Assembly: GCA_003963435.1 (NCBI GenBank)
Contig: RXJC01000023.1
Coordinates: 1-52,800, forward strand
Source of the DNA: Bradyrhizobiaceae bacterium
GTDB lineage: Bacteria; Pseudomonadota; Alphaproteobacteria; Rhizobiales; Xanthobacteraceae
Direction of reading: 5' to 3'
Length of the DNA: 52,800 bases
This document shows, in pieces, positions 42,987 to 52,800 of this stretch; position 1 is the stretch's first letter, and each line of letters opens with the position of its first letter. Position numbers and translations under genes: made by a program. A model generated the notes under the pieces. It saw only the letters and a list, made by a program, of their open reading frames with translations. It was not told the DNA's origin and ran no database searches.

Positions 42987-43820
42987 ATGGCACTGAAGAC
43001 ATTCAACCCCACGACGCCGGGCCAGCGCCAGCTGGTCATGGTCGATCGTTCGGCCCTGTACAAGGGCAAGCCGGTCAAGGCGCTCACCGAGGGCAAGAAG
43101 TCCTCGGGCGGCCGCAACAACACCGGTCGCATCACCGTGCGGTTCCGTGGCGGCGGTCACAAGCAGACCCTGCGCACCGTGGATTTCAAGCGCGAGAAGG
43201 TCGACGTCCCCGCGACTGTCGAGCGTCTCGAGTATGATCCGAACCGCACCGGCTTCATCGCCCTGATCAAGTATGAGGACGGCGAGCAGGCCTACATCCT
43301 GGCGCCGCAGCGCCTGGCCGTGGGTGACACCATCGTCGCCGGCAACTACGTCGACGTGAAGCCTGGCAACGTCATGCCGCTCGGCAACATGCCGGTCGGC
43401 ACGATCATCCACAACATCGAGGTCAAGATCGGGAAGGGCGGCCAGCTCGCCCGTTCCGCCGGCACCTACGCCCAGCTCGTCGGCCGCGACCAGGATTACG
43501 TCATCATCCGCCTGAACTCGGGCGAGCAGCGCCTGGTGCACGGCCGTTGCCGCGGCACGATCGGCGCGGTGTCGAACCCCGATCACATGAACACCTCGAT
43601 CGGCAAGGCCGGTCGCAAGCGTTGGATGGGCCGTCGCCCGCACAACCGCGGTGTCGCGATGAACCCGATCGACCATCCGCACGGCGGTGGTGAAGGTCGT
43701 ACCTCGGGCGGCCGTCACCCGGTCACCCCTTGGGGCAAGCCGACCAAGGGCAAGAAGACCCGCACCAACAAGTCGACCAACAAATTCATTCTCCTAAGCC
43801 GCCACAAGCGGAAGAAGTAA
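42987..43820 (+). CDS. rplB: 50S ribosomal protein L2
   Basis: A 277-residue L2 with [20 protein letters not shown], the RNA-binding [19 protein letters not shown] stretch, and the highly conserved [20 protein letters not shown] near the C terminus, whose histidine lies close to the peptidyl transferase centre. It is needed for subunit joining. The C terminus ends Arg/Lys-rich. rpsS starts 12 bases later. Confidence 0.98.
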   Translation: MALKTFNPTTPGQRQLVMVDRSALYKGKPVKALTEGKKSSGGRNNTGRITVRFRGGGHKQTLRTVDFKREKVDVPATVERLEYDPNRTGFIALIKYEDGEQAYILAPQRLAVGDTIVAGNYVDVKPGNVMPLGNMPVGTIIHNIEVKIGKGGQLARSAGTYAQLVGRDQDYVIIRLNSGEQRLVHGRCRGTIGAVSNPDHMNTSIGKAGRKRWMGRRPHNRGVAMNPIDHPHGGGEGRTSGGRHPVTPWGKPTKGKKTRTNKSTNKFILLSRHKRKK

Positions 43821-43832
43821 GGAACGCCGGAC

Positions 43833-44111
43833 ATGGTTCGTTCAGTCTGGAAAGGCCCGTTCGTCGAGGGTTCTCTGCTCAAGAAGGCAGATGCCGCCCG
43901 TGCGTCCGGCCGTCACGACGTCATCAAGATCTGGAGCCGTCGCTCGACGATCCTGCCGCAGTTCGTCGGCCTGACCTTCGGCGTCTACAACGGTCAGAAG
44001 CACGTGCCGGTGGCCGTCAACGAGGAAATGGTCGGTCACAAGTTCGGCGAGTTCTCGCCGACCCGGACCTTCCATGGCCACTCCGGCGACAAGAAAGCCA
44101 AGAAGGCTTGA
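43833..44111 (+). CDS. rpsS: 30S ribosomal protein S19
   Basis: A 92-residue S19: [19 protein letters not shown], then [19 protein letters not shown] and [18 protein letters not shown]. It binds the 30S head with S13 near the A-site finger. Length is normal, and rplV follows after 10 bases. Confidence 0.98.
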   Translation: MVRSVWKGPFVEGSLLKKADAARASGRHDVIKIWSRRSTILPQFVGLTFGVYNGQKHVPVAVNEEMVGHKFGEFSPTRTFHGHSGDKKAKKA

Positions 44112-44121
44112 GGATTAAACG

Positions 44122-44508
44122 ATGAGCAAACCTAAGCGCGAACGGAGCCTCGCCGAGAACGAGGCCAAGGCGGTCGCCCGGATGCTGCGGGTGAGCCCGC
44201 AGAAGCTCAACCTGGTCGCCCAGCTCATTCGCGGCCGGAAGGCGGCTGCTGCGCTCGCCGATCTGCAGTTTTCGCGCAAGCGGATCGCGGTCGACGTGAA
44301 GAAGTGCCTGGAATCGGCTATCGCCAACGCCGAGAACAACCACGACCTCGACGTCGACGATCTCGTCGTGGCGCAGGCCTTCGTCGGCAACGGCCTCGTG
44401 ATGAAGCGCTTCGCCGCCCGCGGCCGTGGCCGCTCGGGCCGTGTTTACAAACCATTTTCGCAGCTGACGATCATCGTTCGTCAGGTCGAAGCTGAAGCCG
44501 CCGCTTAA
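44122..44508 (+). CDS. rplV: 50S ribosomal protein L22
   Basis: A 128-residue L22. The N terminus ([20 protein letters not shown]) is alphaproteobacterial; [23 protein letters not shown] forms the beta-hairpin that lines the exit tunnel and takes part in macrolide effects. It lies 10 bases after rpsS and 17 before rpsC. Confidence 0.97.
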
Positions 44509-44525
44509 GGGCGCAGGAGAACACG

Positions 44526-45251
<726 letters not shown>

Positions 45252-45281
45252 TCGACCCAGAGAATTTGAGGGCTCAAAGCC

Positions 45282-45695
45282 ATGATGCAACCTAAGAAAA
45301 CGAAGTTCCGGAAGGCGCATAAGGGCCGCATCCACGGCGTTGCGTCTTCGGGCGCGACGTTGGCGTTCGGCCAGTTCGGCCTGAAGGCGACCGAGCCTGA
45401 GCGCGTCACAGCGCGCCAGATCGAAGCCGCTCGCCGCGCGCTGACCCGCCACATGAAGCGCGCCGGCCGCGTCTGGATCCGCGTATTCCCGGACGTTCCG
45501 GTGTCGAAGAAGCCGGCCGAAGTCCGCATGGGCTCCGGCAAGGGCTCGCCGGAATTGTGGGTCGCGCGAGTCAAGCCGGGCCGGGTGCTGTTCGAGATCG
45601 ACGGCGTCAACACCCAGACCGCGCGTGAGGCGCTGACCCTGGCGGCCGCCAAGCTGCCGATCAAGACGCGCTTCGTCGAGCGCATTGCGGAGTAA
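45282..45695 (+). CDS. rplP: 50S ribosomal protein L16
   Basis: A 137-residue L16 ([19 protein letters not shown]). It binds near the A and P tRNA sites and organises the 50S centre. The start has two consecutive ATG codons (45282 and 45285), and the second would give 136 residues. [20 protein letters not shown] sequence is visible from about residue 86. Its TAA shares a base with the rpmC start. Confidence 0.96.
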   Translation: MMQPKKTKFRKAHKGRIHGVASSGATLAFGQFGLKATEPERVTARQIEAARRALTRHMKRAGRVWIRVFPDVPVSKKPAEVRMGSGKGSPELWVARVKPGRVLFEIDGVNTQTAREALTLAAAKLPIKTRFVERIAE

Positions 45696-45907
45696 TGGCC
45701 ATGGCCCAGATGAAGATCGAAGACATCCGCGCGATGAGCCCCGACCAGCAGGATGACGCCATCCTGAACCTGAAGAAGGAGCGCTTCAACCTGCGCTTCC
45801 AGCGTGCCACCGGGCAGCTCGAGAACACCTCGCGCCTGCGCGAGGCCCGCCGTGACATCGCCCGGATCAAGACCGTCGCCGCGCAGACGCGCGCGAAGAA
45901 GAAGTAA
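45695..45907 (+). CDS. rpmC: 50S ribosomal protein L29
   Basis: A 70-residue L29: [20 protein letters not shown], then [20 protein letters not shown]. It sits by the tunnel exit next to L23. Two ATG codons are possible (45695, overlapping the rplP stop, and 45701, giving 68 residues); the first is listed. rpsQ begins 13 bases after the stop. Confidence 0.96.
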   Translation: MAMAQMKIEDIRAMSPDQQDDAILNLKKERFNLRFQRATGQLENTSRLREARRDIARIKTVAAQTRAKKK

Positions 45908-45920
45908 GAGGCTTACGAAG

Positions 45921-46169
45921 ATGCCGAAACGTACTTTGCAGGGCGTGGTCGTCAGCGACAAGCAAGCCAAGACCATCGTGGTGCGCGTCGATCGCCGTTT
46001 CACGCACCCTATCTACAAGAAGACGATCCGCCGTTCGAAGAACTACCACGCGCACGACGAGAGCAACCAGTTCAAGCCGGGCGACATGGTGTGGATCGAG
46101 GAATCGAAGCCGATTTCGAAGTTGAAGCGCTGGGTCGTTGTCCGGGGCGAGCACAAGAAAAGCGCCTGA
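45921..46169 (+). CDS. rpsQ: 30S ribosomal protein S17
   Basis: An 82-residue S17 ([20 protein letters not shown]) with the OB-fold and the [14 protein letters not shown] loop. It binds 16S rRNA early in 30S assembly. ATG 45921 is chosen over the longer open frame, which extends back into rpmC. An 83-base gap follows before rplN, the widest inside this part of the cluster. Confidence 0.96.
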   Translation: MPKRTLQGVVVSDKQAKTIVVRVDRRFTHPIYKKTIRRSKNYHAHDESNQFKPGDMVWIEESKPISKLKRWVVVRGEHKKSA

Positions 46170-46252
46170 TCTGTTGGCCTTAGCCGACTGACTTCAGGGA
46201 AATGTTGAGCGCCGGCTGGGCTGGCGCAAAGAGAAGAGGACGAGGTGCATCA

Positions 46253-46621
46253 ATGATTCAGATGCAGACCAACCTCGACGTGGCCGACAATTCTGGCGCA
46301 CGCCGTGTCATGTGTATCAAGGTGCTTGGGGGCTCCAAGCGCCGCTACGCCACGATCGGCGACATCATCGTCGTGTCGATCAAGGAAGCGATTCCGCGTG
46401 GCAAGGTGAAGAAGGGCGACGTGATGAAGGCCGTCGTGGTGCGCGTCCGCAAGGACATCCGCCGCGCCGACGGTTCGGTCATCCGCTTCGACCGCAACGC
46501 CGCCGTTCTGATCAACAATCAGTCCGAGCCGGTCGGCACCCGTATCTTCGGGCCCGTGCCGCGCGAGCTGCGCGCCAAGAACCACATGAAGATCATCTCG
46601 CTCGCGCCGGAGGTGCTGTGA
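46253..46621 (+). CDS. rplN: 50S ribosomal protein L14
   Basis: A 122-residue L14: [40 protein letters not shown] and the typical [20 protein letters not shown] end. It contacts 16S rRNA across the subunit interface and is the RsfS target. ATG 46253 follows AGAGGACGAGG. Its stop overlaps the rplX ATG (TGATG). Confidence 0.98.
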   Translation: MIQMQTNLDVADNSGARRVMCIKVLGGSKRRYATIGDIIVVSIKEAIPRGKVKKGDVMKAVVVRVRKDIRRADGSVIRFDRNAAVLINNQSEPVGTRIFGPVPRELRAKNHMKIISLAPEVL

Positions 46622-46935
46622 TGGCTGCGAAGATCCGCAAGGGCGACAAGGTCGTCGTGCTGACCGGTCGTGACAAGGGCCGCACCGGCGAAGTGTTCGA
46701 AGTGCGTCCCGACGCCGGTACGGCGCTCGTGCGCGGTATCAACATGGTCAAGCGTCACCAGAAGCAGACGCAGGCCCAGGAGGGCGGCATCATCTCCAAG
46801 GAGTCGCCGATCCAACTGTCCAACATCGCGTATGTCGGCAAGGACGGGAAGCCGACCCGCGTCGGATTCAAGATTCTGGCGGACGGCAAGAAGGTCCGCA
46901 TCGCCAAGAGCTCGGGAGCTGAGATCGATGGCTGA
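46621..46935 (+). CDS. rplX: 50S ribosomal protein L24
   Basis: A 104-residue L24 with an N-terminal KOW motif ([20 protein letters not shown]) and [17 protein letters not shown]. It is an assembly initiator for the 50S subunit. It overlaps rplN by one base and rplE by 8 bases, so the three are coupled. Confidence 0.97.
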   Translation: MAAKIRKGDKVVVLTGRDKGRTGEVFEVRPDAGTALVRGINMVKRHQKQTQAQEGGIISKESPIQLSNIAYVGKDGKPTRVGFKILADGKKVRIAKSSGAEIDG

Positions 46936-47485
46936 GGCCGCTTACACGCCGCGCCTGCGCGCGGAATACGACGCGAAGATCCGCACGGCTCTGACCGAGA
47001 AGTTCGGTTACGAGAACGTCATGCAGGTTCCACGCCTGGACAAGGTCGTGCTGAACATGGGCGTCGGCGATTCCGTCAACGACCGCAAGAAGGCCGAGAC
47101 CGCCGCTGCCGAGCTGACCCAGATCGCCGGCCAGAAGGCGATCGTGACCTATTCGCGGATCGCGATCGCGACCTTCAAGCTGCGTGAGAACCAGCCGATC
47201 GGCTGCAAGGTCACGCTGCGCAAGGCCCGCATGTACGAGTTCATCGATCGCCTGGTGACGGTCGCGCTGCCGCGCGTCCGCGACTTCCGCGGCCTGAACC
47301 CGAAGAGTTTTGACGGCCGCGGCAACTACTCGCTCGGCATCAAGGAGCACATCATTTTCCCCGAGATCGACTTCGACAAGGTCACGGAAGCCCGCGGTAT
47401 GGACATCACCGTCTGCACCACGGCCAAGACCGACGAAGAGGCGAGGGCCTTGTTGACCGCTTTCAATTTCCCGTTCCGGCAGTGA
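46928..47485 (+). CDS. rplE: 50S ribosomal protein L5
   Basis: A 185-residue L5: [17 protein letters not shown], the [20 protein letters not shown] segment and [21 protein letters not shown]5 binds 5S rRNA and the P-site tRNA. ATG 46928 lies inside the end of rplX. rpsN follows after 46 bases. Confidence 0.98.
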   Translation: MAEAAYTPRLRAEYDAKIRTALTEKFGYENVMQVPRLDKVVLNMGVGDSVNDRKKAETAAAELTQIAGQKAIVTYSRIAIATFKLRENQPIGCKVTLRKARMYEFIDRLVTVALPRVRDFRGLNPKSFDGRGNYSLGIKEHIIFPEIDFDKVTEARGMDITVCTTAKTDEEARALLTAFNFPFRQ

Positions 47486-47531
47486 GACGCTGACCTAAGG
47501 CCTCTCAAACGCGGATACCCAGGAGCCAAGC

Positions 47532-47837
47532 ATGGCAAAGAAGAGTTCAGTCGAGAAGAACAACCGGCGCAAGCGGATGGTGAAGAACGCCGCCGCCAAG
47601 CGCGAGCGGTTGAAGGCGATCATCGCCGACAAGAAGCTGCCGATGGAGGAGCGTTTCGCTGCGACGCTGAAGCTGGCGGAAATGCCGCGCAACTCGTCGG
47701 CCACCCGCATCCGCCTGCGTTGCGAGCTGTCGGGCCGTCCGCGCTCGAACTACCGCAAGAACAAGCTGTCCCGTATCGCGCTGCGCGAACTTGGCTCCAA
47801 GGGCATGGTCCCGGGCCTCGTGAAGTCGAGCTGGTAA
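47532..47837 (+). CDS. rpsN: 30S ribosomal protein S14, zinc-free form
   Basis: A 101-residue S14 ([20 protein letters not shown]) with the conserved C terminus [20 protein letters not shown]. It has one cysteine only, hence the zinc-independent long type rather than the short CxxC form. It completes the 30S head. rpsH begins 14 bases later. Confidence 0.97.
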   Translation: MAKKSSVEKNNRRKRMVKNAAAKRERLKAIIADKKLPMEERFAATLKLAEMPRNSSATRIRLRCELSGRPRSNYRKNKLSRIALRELGSKGMVPGLVKSSW

Positions 47838-47851
47838 GGAGGGTCGTTTAG

Positions 47852-48250
47852 ATGTCCACGCACGATCCAATCAGCGATCTGATCACCCGTATCCGTAACG
47901 CGCAGATGCGCTCCAAGACCAAGGTCTCCACGCCTGGCTCGAAGATGCGCGAGAACGTGCTCGAGGTCCTCAAGAGCGAGGGCTACATCCGCGGTTACGC
48001 CACGCTCGAGCACTCCTCGGGCCGCAGCGAGATCGAGATCGAGCTGAAATATTTCGACGGCGAGCCCGTCATCCGCGAGATCGAACGTGTTTCCAAGCCC
48101 GGGCGTCGCGTCTACGCCTCGGTGAAGAACCTGCCGCGGGTCAACAACGGGCTCGGCATTTCGGTGTTGTCGACGCCGAAGGGGATCATGGCCGACCACA
48201 GCGCGCGCGACGCGAATGTGGGCGGTGAAGTCCTCTTCACGGTGTTCTGA
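47852..48250 (+). CDS. rpsH: 30S ribosomal protein S8
   Basis: A 132-residue S8: [20 protein letters not shown] and the C-terminal [21 protein letters not shown]8 is a central-domain assembly protein and in E. coli represses the spc operon by binding rplE mRNA. AAGGAGGGTCG gives a strong ribosome site. rplF follows after 16 bases. Confidence 0.98.
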   Translation: MSTHDPISDLITRIRNAQMRSKTKVSTPGSKMRENVLEVLKSEGYIRGYATLEHSSGRSEIEIELKYFDGEPVIREIERVSKPGRRVYASVKNLPRVNNGLGISVLSTPKGIMADHSARDANVGGEVLFTVF

Positions 48251-48266
48251 GAAGGATTTTTGATCC

Positions 48267-48800
48267 ATGTCACGTGTTGGCAAAAGGCCTGTGGCGGTTC
48301 CGTCGGGTGTGACCGCGACCGTCGATGGGCAGACCGTCAAGATGAAGGGGCCGAAGGGCCAGCTTCAGTTCGTCGTTCATGACGACGTCGAGGTGAAGCT
48401 CGAGAGCGGCCAGATCAAGGTCAAGCCGCGCGCCGAGACCAACCGGGCGCGCGCGCTCTACGGTACCGCTCGCGCCCAGGTCGCGAATCTGGTCGAAGGC
48501 GTCACCAAGGGCTTCGAGAAGAAGCTCGAAATCACCGGCGTCGGTTACCGCGCCGCGATGCAGGGCAAGAACCTGCAGCTCGCGCTCGGCTACAGCCACG
48601 ACGTGATCTACCAGATCCCGGAAGGGATCACGATCGCCGTGCCGAAGCCGACCGAAATCACGGTCTCGGGCAGCGACATCCAGCGCGTCGGCCAGGTCGC
48701 GGCCGAGATCCGCAGCTATCGCCCGCCGGAGCCCTACAAGGGCAAGGGCGTGAAGTATGTTGGCGAATTCATCTTCCGCAAGGAAGGCAAGAAGAAGTAA
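48267..48800 (+). CDS. rplF: 50S ribosomal protein L6
   Basis: A 177-residue L6 ([20 protein letters not shown]) with two similar domains and the signature [20 protein letters not shown] at the C terminus. It lies near the sarcin-ricin loop and helps factor binding. It follows rpsH by 16 bases and precedes rplR by 11. Confidence 0.98.
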   Translation: MSRVGKRPVAVPSGVTATVDGQTVKMKGPKGQLQFVVHDDVEVKLESGQIKVKPRAETNRARALYGTARAQVANLVEGVTKGFEKKLEITGVGYRAAMQGKNLQLALGYSHDVIYQIPEGITIAVPKPTEITVSGSDIQRVGQVAAEIRSYRPPEPYKGKGVKYVGEFIFRKEGKKK

Positions 48801-48811
48801 CGGAGCCGGTC

Positions 48812-49174
48812 ATGTCCAAAGCCAAGGTTACGAATGCCCGGCGCAAGCGGAGTGTGCGGCTGAAGCTGCGCCGCTCCGGTGGTGGCCGTCCGCGTCTGTC
48901 GGTGTTCCGCTCGTCCAAGCACATCTACGCCCAGGTCATCGACGACCTGAAGGGCGAGACGCTGGCCTCTGCCTCGTCGCTCGAGAAGTCGATGCGCGAC
49001 GGCGGCAAGACCGGCGCCGACATCGATGCGGCGAAGGCGGTCGGCAAGTTGCTGGCCGAGCGCGCCGCCGAGAAGGGCGTCAAGGAAGTCGTGTTCGATC
49101 GCGGCAGCTACCTCTATCACGGGCGCGTCAAGGCTCTCGCCGACGCAGCGCGTGAGAGCGGGCTGAGCTTCTAA
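48812..49174 (+). CDS. rplR: 50S ribosomal protein L18
   Basis: A 120-residue L18 ([20 protein letters not shown]), with [20 protein letters not shown] and [20 protein letters not shown]. It attaches 5S rRNA to the 50S subunit with L5. Normal length. rpsE follows 47 bases later. Confidence 0.98.
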   Translation: MSKAKVTNARRKRSVRLKLRRSGGGRPRLSVFRSSKHIYAQVIDDLKGETLASASSLEKSMRDGGKTGADIDAAKAVGKLLAERAAEKGVKEVVFDRGSYLYHGRVKALADAARESGLSF

Positions 49175-49221
49175 CGGAATTTGAGGATTGAGGCGTAAGC
49201 CTCTGAAGGATTGGAAAAACC

Positions 49222-49815
49222 ATGGCAGAACGCGAACAGCGTGGTGGACGCGATCAACGCGGCGGCGGACGTGAACGCAGGGAGCGCGAGGAGCGCGACA
49301 GCGAGTTCGTCGACAAGCTCGTCCACATCAACCGCGTGGCCAAGGTCGTCAAGGGCGGCAAGCGCTTCGGTTTCGCAGCGCTGGTCGTGATCGGCGACCA
49401 GAAGGGCCGCGCCGGCTTCGGTCACGGCAAGGCGCGCGAAGTGCCCGAGGCGATCCGCAAGGCGACCGAGTCCGCCAAGCGCAACCTGACCCGCGTCTCG
49501 CTGCGCGAGGGCCGCACCCTCCATCACGACATCGCCGGCCGTCACGGCGCGGGCCGTGTCTACCTGCGTGCAGCTCCCGCCGGTACCGGCATCATCGCCG
49601 GCGGCCCGATGCGCGCCGTGTTCGAGACGCTCGGCGTCCAGGACGTGGTCGCCAAGTCGATCGGCTCGTCGAACCCCTACAACATGGTTCGCGCAACCTT
49701 CGACGCGCTGAAGCATCAGGATTCGCCGCGTTCGGTCGCAGCCCGCCGCAACATCAAGGTGTCCACTCTGCAGTCGCGCCGTATCGGTGGCGATGCCGAG
49801 GCGGCTGCCGATTAA
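49222..49815 (+). CDS. rpsE: 30S ribosomal protein S5
   Basis: A 197-residue S5. The first 27 residues are an Arg/Glu/Gly-rich extension typical of Rhizobiales; then [20 protein letters not shown] begins the RNA-binding domain, and [19 protein letters not shown] is the C-terminal domain. S5 takes part in accuracy and mRNA unwinding. rpmD follows after 24 bases. Confidence 0.98.
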   Translation: MAEREQRGGRDQRGGGRERREREERDSEFVDKLVHINRVAKVVKGGKRFGFAALVVIGDQKGRAGFGHGKAREVPEAIRKATESAKRNLTRVSLREGRTLHHDIAGRHGAGRVYLRAAPAGTGIIAGGPMRAVFETLGVQDVVAKSIGSSNPYNMVRATFDALKHQDSPRSVAARRNIKVSTLQSRRIGGDAEAAAD

Positions 49816-49839
49816 CGGAAGCTTTCGGAGTAGACTCCC

Positions 49840-50046
49840 ATGGCCAAGGACGCCGCTAAGTCCAGCAAGACGATCAAGCTCGAGCAGATCGGCAGCGCGA
49901 TCCGCCGCCATCACTCGCAGCGCTCGACGCTGATCGGGCTCAAGCTCAACAAGATCGGCCGCACCAGCGAACTGCAGGACACCCCGGCGGTTCGCGGCAT
50001 GATCCAGAAGGTTCACCATCTCGTCCGCGTCGTCGACGAGAAGTAA
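49840..50046 (+). CDS. rpmD: 50S ribosomal protein L30
   Basis: A 68-residue L30, slightly longer than the E. coli form through its N terminus ([20 protein letters not shown]). [20 protein letters not shown] and [11 protein letters not shown] are the family signature. A 75-base spacer precedes rplO, wider than most in this operon. Confidence 0.96.
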   Translation: MAKDAAKSSKTIKLEQIGSAIRRHHSQRSTLIGLKLNKIGRTSELQDTPAVRGMIQKVHHLVRVVDEK

Positions 50047-50121
50047 GCAGCGGCGCACGATCCCGAGAAGCGGGTAGCGTTTTTCGGTGAAGATCGCGCG
50101 CAAGACACAAGGAGAAGGGCG

Positions 50122-50607
50122 ATGAGGCTCAGCGATATCGCCGACAACGCCGGCTCGCGCAAGAAGCGTATGCGCGTCGGCCGCGGCATCGGTTCGGGCA
50201 AGGGCAAGCAGTCCGGCCGCGGCGGCAAGGGCCAGACCGCGCGTTCGGGCGTGCGCATCAAGGGTTTCGAAGGCGGCCAGATGCCGTTGCATCGCCGCCT
50301 GCCCAAGCGCGGCTTCAACAACATCTTCCGCGTCGAGTTCGCCGAGATCAATCTCGACCGGCTCCAGGAAGCGGTCGATGCCAAGAAGATCGACGCCGGC
50401 AGCGTCGTGAACGTCGAGGCCCTGGTGAAGGGCGGCGTGCTGCGCCGCGCCAGGGGCGGCCTGCGGCTGCTCGGCCGCGGCGAGCTCAAGTCCAAGCTCA
50501 ACATCGAAGTGCACGGCGCCACCAAGACCGCGATCGCCGCGGTCGAGAAGGCCGGCGGTTCGGTGAAGATCCTCGCCCCTGCCAAGGAAGAAGGCGAGGC
50601 GGCGTAA
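50122..50607 (+). CDS. rplO: 50S ribosomal protein L15
   Basis: A 161-residue L15: [20 protein letters not shown], the Gly/Arg-rich [18 protein letters not shown] stretch, then a globular C-terminal half. It is a late 50S assembly protein. A ribosome site AGGAGAAGGGCG precedes the ATG. A hairpin 13 bases after the stop and a pair of palindromes separate it from secY. Confidence 0.98.
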   Translation: MRLSDIADNAGSRKKRMRVGRGIGSGKGKQSGRGGKGQTARSGVRIKGFEGGQMPLHRRLPKRGFNNIFRVEFAEINLDRLQEAVDAKKIDAGSVVNVEALVKGGVLRRARGGLRLLGRGELKSKLNIEVHGATKTAIAAVEKAGGSVKILAPAKEEGEAA

Positions 50608-50620
50608 CAACTGCGTCATC

Positions 50621-50643
50621 GGCCCGCGCCTCGCGGGCCTTTA
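50621..50643 (+). terminator. Hairpin after rplO
   Basis: GGCCCGCG (50621-50628) pairs perfectly with CGCGGGCC (50632-50639) around CCT, followed by TTTAC. It may be a partial terminator, allowing separate expression of secY. Confidence 0.6.
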
Positions 50644-50702
50644 CGCGTGTGGGACGTGGACTTATCGAAGCCGAGCCCCAGATAATGTCCGGCGTCCGGC
50701 AC

Positions 50703-50783
50703 AGCATGATCCGGAAAAGTGTGCAGCGGTTTTCCGGATCGTGCTGAAACTGTGGCCCAAAGCGCGATATGGTCGCGCTTTGG
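50703..50783. repeat. Double palindromic element between rplO and secY
   Basis: First inverted repeat: AGCATGATCCGGAAAA (50703-50718) with TTTTCCGGATCGTGCT (50730-50745), 16 bp with one mismatch. Second: CCAAAGCGCGA (50757-50767) with TCGCGCTTTGG (50773-50783), 11 bp perfect, loop TATGG. The CCGGAAAA...TTTTCCGG core resembles a dispersed repeat common in Bradyrhizobium and relatives (from memory). It lies 53 bases ahead of secY. Confidence 0.75.
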
Positions 50784-50836
50784 TGTAGCCCGGCCGCGGG
50801 CATGACGGCGCAATAGGCGGCGGGAGAAAGTCCAAG

Positions 50837-52168
50837 ATGGCCTCTGCAGCGGAACAACTGGCAGCCAATCTCAATTTCGGTGCGTTTGCCAAAGCTGACG
50901 AACTGAAGAAGCGCATCTGGTTCACCCTGGGTGCGCTGCTCGTTTACCGGCTCGGGACCTACATCCCGCTGCCCGGCATCGACCCCAATATCTGGGAGCA
51001 GGTGTTCCGCTCGCAGGCGGGCGGCATCCTCGGCATGTTCAACATGTTCGCCGGCGGCGGCATCCACCGCATGGCGATCTTCGCGCTGAACATCATGCCG
51101 TACATCTCGGCCTCGATCATCATCCAGCTCCTCACCACCGTCTCGCCGCAACTCGAGGCGCTGAAGAAGGAAGGCGAGTCCGGCCGCAAGCTGCTGAACC
51201 AGTATACCCGCTATCTCACCGTGATCCTGGCCGCGTTCCAGTCCTACGGCATTGCTGTGGGTCTTGAGGGCGCAGGAAACGTCGTCAGCGATCCCGGCAT
51301 GTTCTTCCGCCTGTCCACGGCGATCACGCTGACCGGCGGCACCATGTTCCTGATGTGGCTGGGCGAGCAGATCACCTCGCGCGGCATCGGCAACGGCATC
51401 TCGCTGATTATTCTCGCCGGCATCGTCGCCGAGCTGCCCGCAGCGCTCGCCAACATGCTCGAGCTCGGCCGTCAGGGTGCGATGTCGACCGGCCTGATCC
51501 TGGTCGTCATCGTCATGGCGGTCGCCGTGATCGCCTTCATCGTGTTCATGGAGCGCGCCCAGCGCCGGCTTCTGATCCAGTATCCGAAGCGCCAGGTCGG
51601 CAATAAGATGTTCGAGGGCCAGTCCTCGCATCTGCCGCTCAAGCTCAATACCTCCGGCGTGATCCCGCCGATCTTCGCGTCCTCGCTGCTTTTGCTGCCG
51701 ACCACGGTGGCGAACTTCAACGCAGGCCGCGGGCCGGAGTGGTTCCAGTGGATCACCACGCAGCTCGGCCACGGCCGTCCGCTGTTCCTGATCCTGTATC
51801 TGGCGCTGATCGTGTTCTTCGCCTTCTTCTACACCGCGATCGTGTTCAACCCGACCGAAACCGCGGACAACCTCAAGAAGCACGGCGGCTTCATTCCGGG
51901 CATCCGCCCCGGCGAGCGCACCGCCGAGTACATCGACTACGTGCTGTCGCGCATCACGGTGCTAGGTGCGATCTATCTCGCGATCGTCTGCTTGATCCCC
52001 GAAATCCTGATCTCCTACGCCTCGGTGCCGTTCTACTTCGGCGGTACCTCGCTGCTGATCGTCGTCAGCGTCACCATGGATACCGTGGCACAGGTGCAGG
52101 GCTATCTGCTGGCCCATCAGTACGAAGGCCTGATCCGCAAGTCGAAGTTGCGGGGCCGCCGCCGCTAG
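50837..52168 (+). CDS. secY: Preprotein translocase subunit SecY
   Basis: A 443-residue SecY with ten hydrophobic segments: the first with KKRIWFTLGALLVYRLGTYI, the plug region after it (FNMFAGGGIHRMAIFALNIM), and the cytoplasmic KLRGRRR end. It forms the protein-conducting channel with SecE (encoded at 17748) and SecG. ATG 50837 follows GGGAGAAAG. Two hairpins at its end separate it from adk. Confidence 0.97.
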   Translation: MASAAEQLAANLNFGAFAKADELKKRIWFTLGALLVYRLGTYIPLPGIDPNIWEQVFRSQAGGILGMFNMFAGGGIHRMAIFALNIMPYISASIIIQLLTTVSPQLEALKKEGESGRKLLNQYTRYLTVILAAFQSYGIAVGLEGAGNVVSDPGMFFRLSTAITLTGGTMFLMWLGEQITSRGIGNGISLIILAGIVAELPAALANMLELGRQGAMSTGLILVVIVMAVAVIAFIVFMERAQRRLLIQYPKRQVGNKMFEGQSSHLPLKLNTSGVIPPIFASSLLLLPTTVANFNAGRGPEWFQWITTQLGHGRPLFLILYLALIVFFAFFYTAIVFNPTETADNLKKHGGFIPGIRPGERTAEYIDYVLSRITVLGAIYLAIVCLIPEILISYASVPFYFGGTSLLIVVSVTMDTVAQVQGYLLAHQYEGLIRKSKLRGRRR

Positions 52169-52205
52169 AGGCGGCGTCCTTTTCAGGCGGCGCATCTGCG
52201 CCGCC
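52160..52205 (+). terminator. Paired hairpins at the end of secY
   Basis: CGCCGC (52160-52165) pairs with GCGGCG (52171-52176) across the TAG stop, followed by TCCTTTT. A second stem, GGCGGCGCA (52186-52194)/TGCGCCGCC (52197-52205), follows immediately. The first has a usable T-run and may be a partial terminator before adk. Confidence 0.5.
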
Positions 52206-52315
52206 GATTCGCCGCGTCAGCAACGCGCGGCGCCTGCGAACAGCGATTGCAACGGTTCGGTCGCTTCGGCAAAGCTGCTCTCACGGCAGCGCAATCACTG
52301 ATTTCAAAGCCCTTC

Positions 52316-52345
52316 TTGGCGTCCACCCATCTGCCCCCCTATGAT
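52316..52345 (+). promoter_or_regulatory. Candidate promoter of adk
   Basis: TTGGCG (52316-52321), an 18-base spacer and TATGAT (52340-52345, five of six to consensus). It sits 97 bases before the adk ATG, after the secY hairpins, consistent with some independent adk expression. Confidence 0.45.
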
Positions 52346-52442
52346 ATGGGTAGCGGTGCGGCTCCGATTGTGGTTTGCACCGTTCTTGATCTTCAAACAC
52401 AGGTGCGCGACGTGTCGCTCACCAATCCGGGGGGCGTACGCC

Positions 52443-52800
52443 GATGAGAATTATACTTCTGGGACCGCCGGGGTCGGGCAAGGGGACCCAGGCGCAGCTG
52501 CTCGTGCAGCGCTATGGCATCGTCCAGCTCTCGACCGGCGAGATGCTGCGCGCCGCGGTTGCGGCCGGAACGCCGGTCGGACTGAAAGCGAAGGAAATCA
52601 TGGCCAGCGGCGGCCTCGTGCCCGATGAGGTCGTGGTCGGAATCATCTCCGATCGAATCGACCAGCCGGACGCCCAGAACGGTTTCATCCTCGACGGCTT
52701 CCCGCGCACCGTGCCGCAGGCCGAAGCGCTCGACGAGCTGCTTCGGGCCAAGCGCCTCAAGCTCGACGCCGTGATCGAGCTCCGCGTCAACGAGAGCGCG
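52443..52800 (+). CDS. adk: Adenylate kinase (5' part; continues beyond the window)
   Basis: The first 119 codons run in one frame from ATG 52443 to the window end with no stop. [20 protein letters not shown] contains the P-loop, followed by [11 protein letters not shown] (AMP-binding) and [17 protein letters not shown] (conserved Arg and Gln). The enzyme interconverts ATP plus AMP and two ADP. Its place after secY is the standard order in alphaproteobacteria. GTACGCCG precedes the ATG without a strong ribosome site. The lid domain and C terminus lie outside the window. Confidence 0.95.

Overview
The window is GC-rich alphaproteobacterial chromosome. Gene order, the alphaproteobacterial ribosomal protein variants and the many palindromic intergenic elements suggest Bradyrhizobium or a close relative in the Rhizobiales; this is inference, since no 16S rRNA gene is present. 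It falls into three blocks.

Block 1 (1-17402) is an accessory carbohydrate cluster. Fifteen genes run leftwards from 14263 to beyond base 1, almost all with stop/start overlaps or gaps of a few bases, so probably one long operon. In order they encode an NDP-sugar epimerase, a HldE-like nucleotidyltransferase-sugar kinase with its two domains in swapped order, a second epimerase, a HAD phosphatase, a small-molecule phosphotransferase, both halves of a split transketolase, two paralogous DegT aminotransferases, a 2OG-Fe(II) oxygenase, a LIC12192-type 'sporadic carbohydrate cluster' protein, a methyltransferase, a WbuC-type cupin, a flippase-like membrane protein, and a large polytopic membrane protein cut by the window edge. 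Three genes run rightwards (14402-17402): a phosphoheptose-isomerase-like SIS protein, a second copy of the flippase-like protein, and a sugar C-methyltransferase. Together they look like a pathway for an unusual, possibly heptose-derived, aminated and methylated nucleotide sugar that is attached to a surface glycan or lipid.

Block 2 (17403-36706) is the transcription/translation region secE-nusG-rplK-rplA, a hydroxyacid dehydrogenase, rplJ-rplL, rpoB-rpoC. After a strong terminator behind rpoC come two unusual genes: an amine-oxidase/methyltransferase fusion and an ABC exporter with very acidic ends. The dehydrogenase inserted between rplA and rplJ appears to have lost four residues from its NAD-binding loop.

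Block 3 (36707-52800) is the str-S10-spc supercluster: rpsL, rpsG, fusA, tuf, rpsJ, rplC, D, W, B, rpsS, rplV, rpsC, rplP, rpmC, rpsQ, rplN, X, E, rpsN, rpsH, rplF, R, rpsE, rpmD, rplO, secY and the start of adk, all on the + strand in canonical order.

No tRNA, rRNA, CRISPR array or insertion sequence was found. The parts most likely to hold undescribed biology are the block 1 sugar pathway and the oxidase-methyltransferase/ABC-exporter pair. The structured intergenic elements (nusG-rplK, rpoB-rpoC, tuf-rpsJ, rplO-secY) are the main non-coding features.
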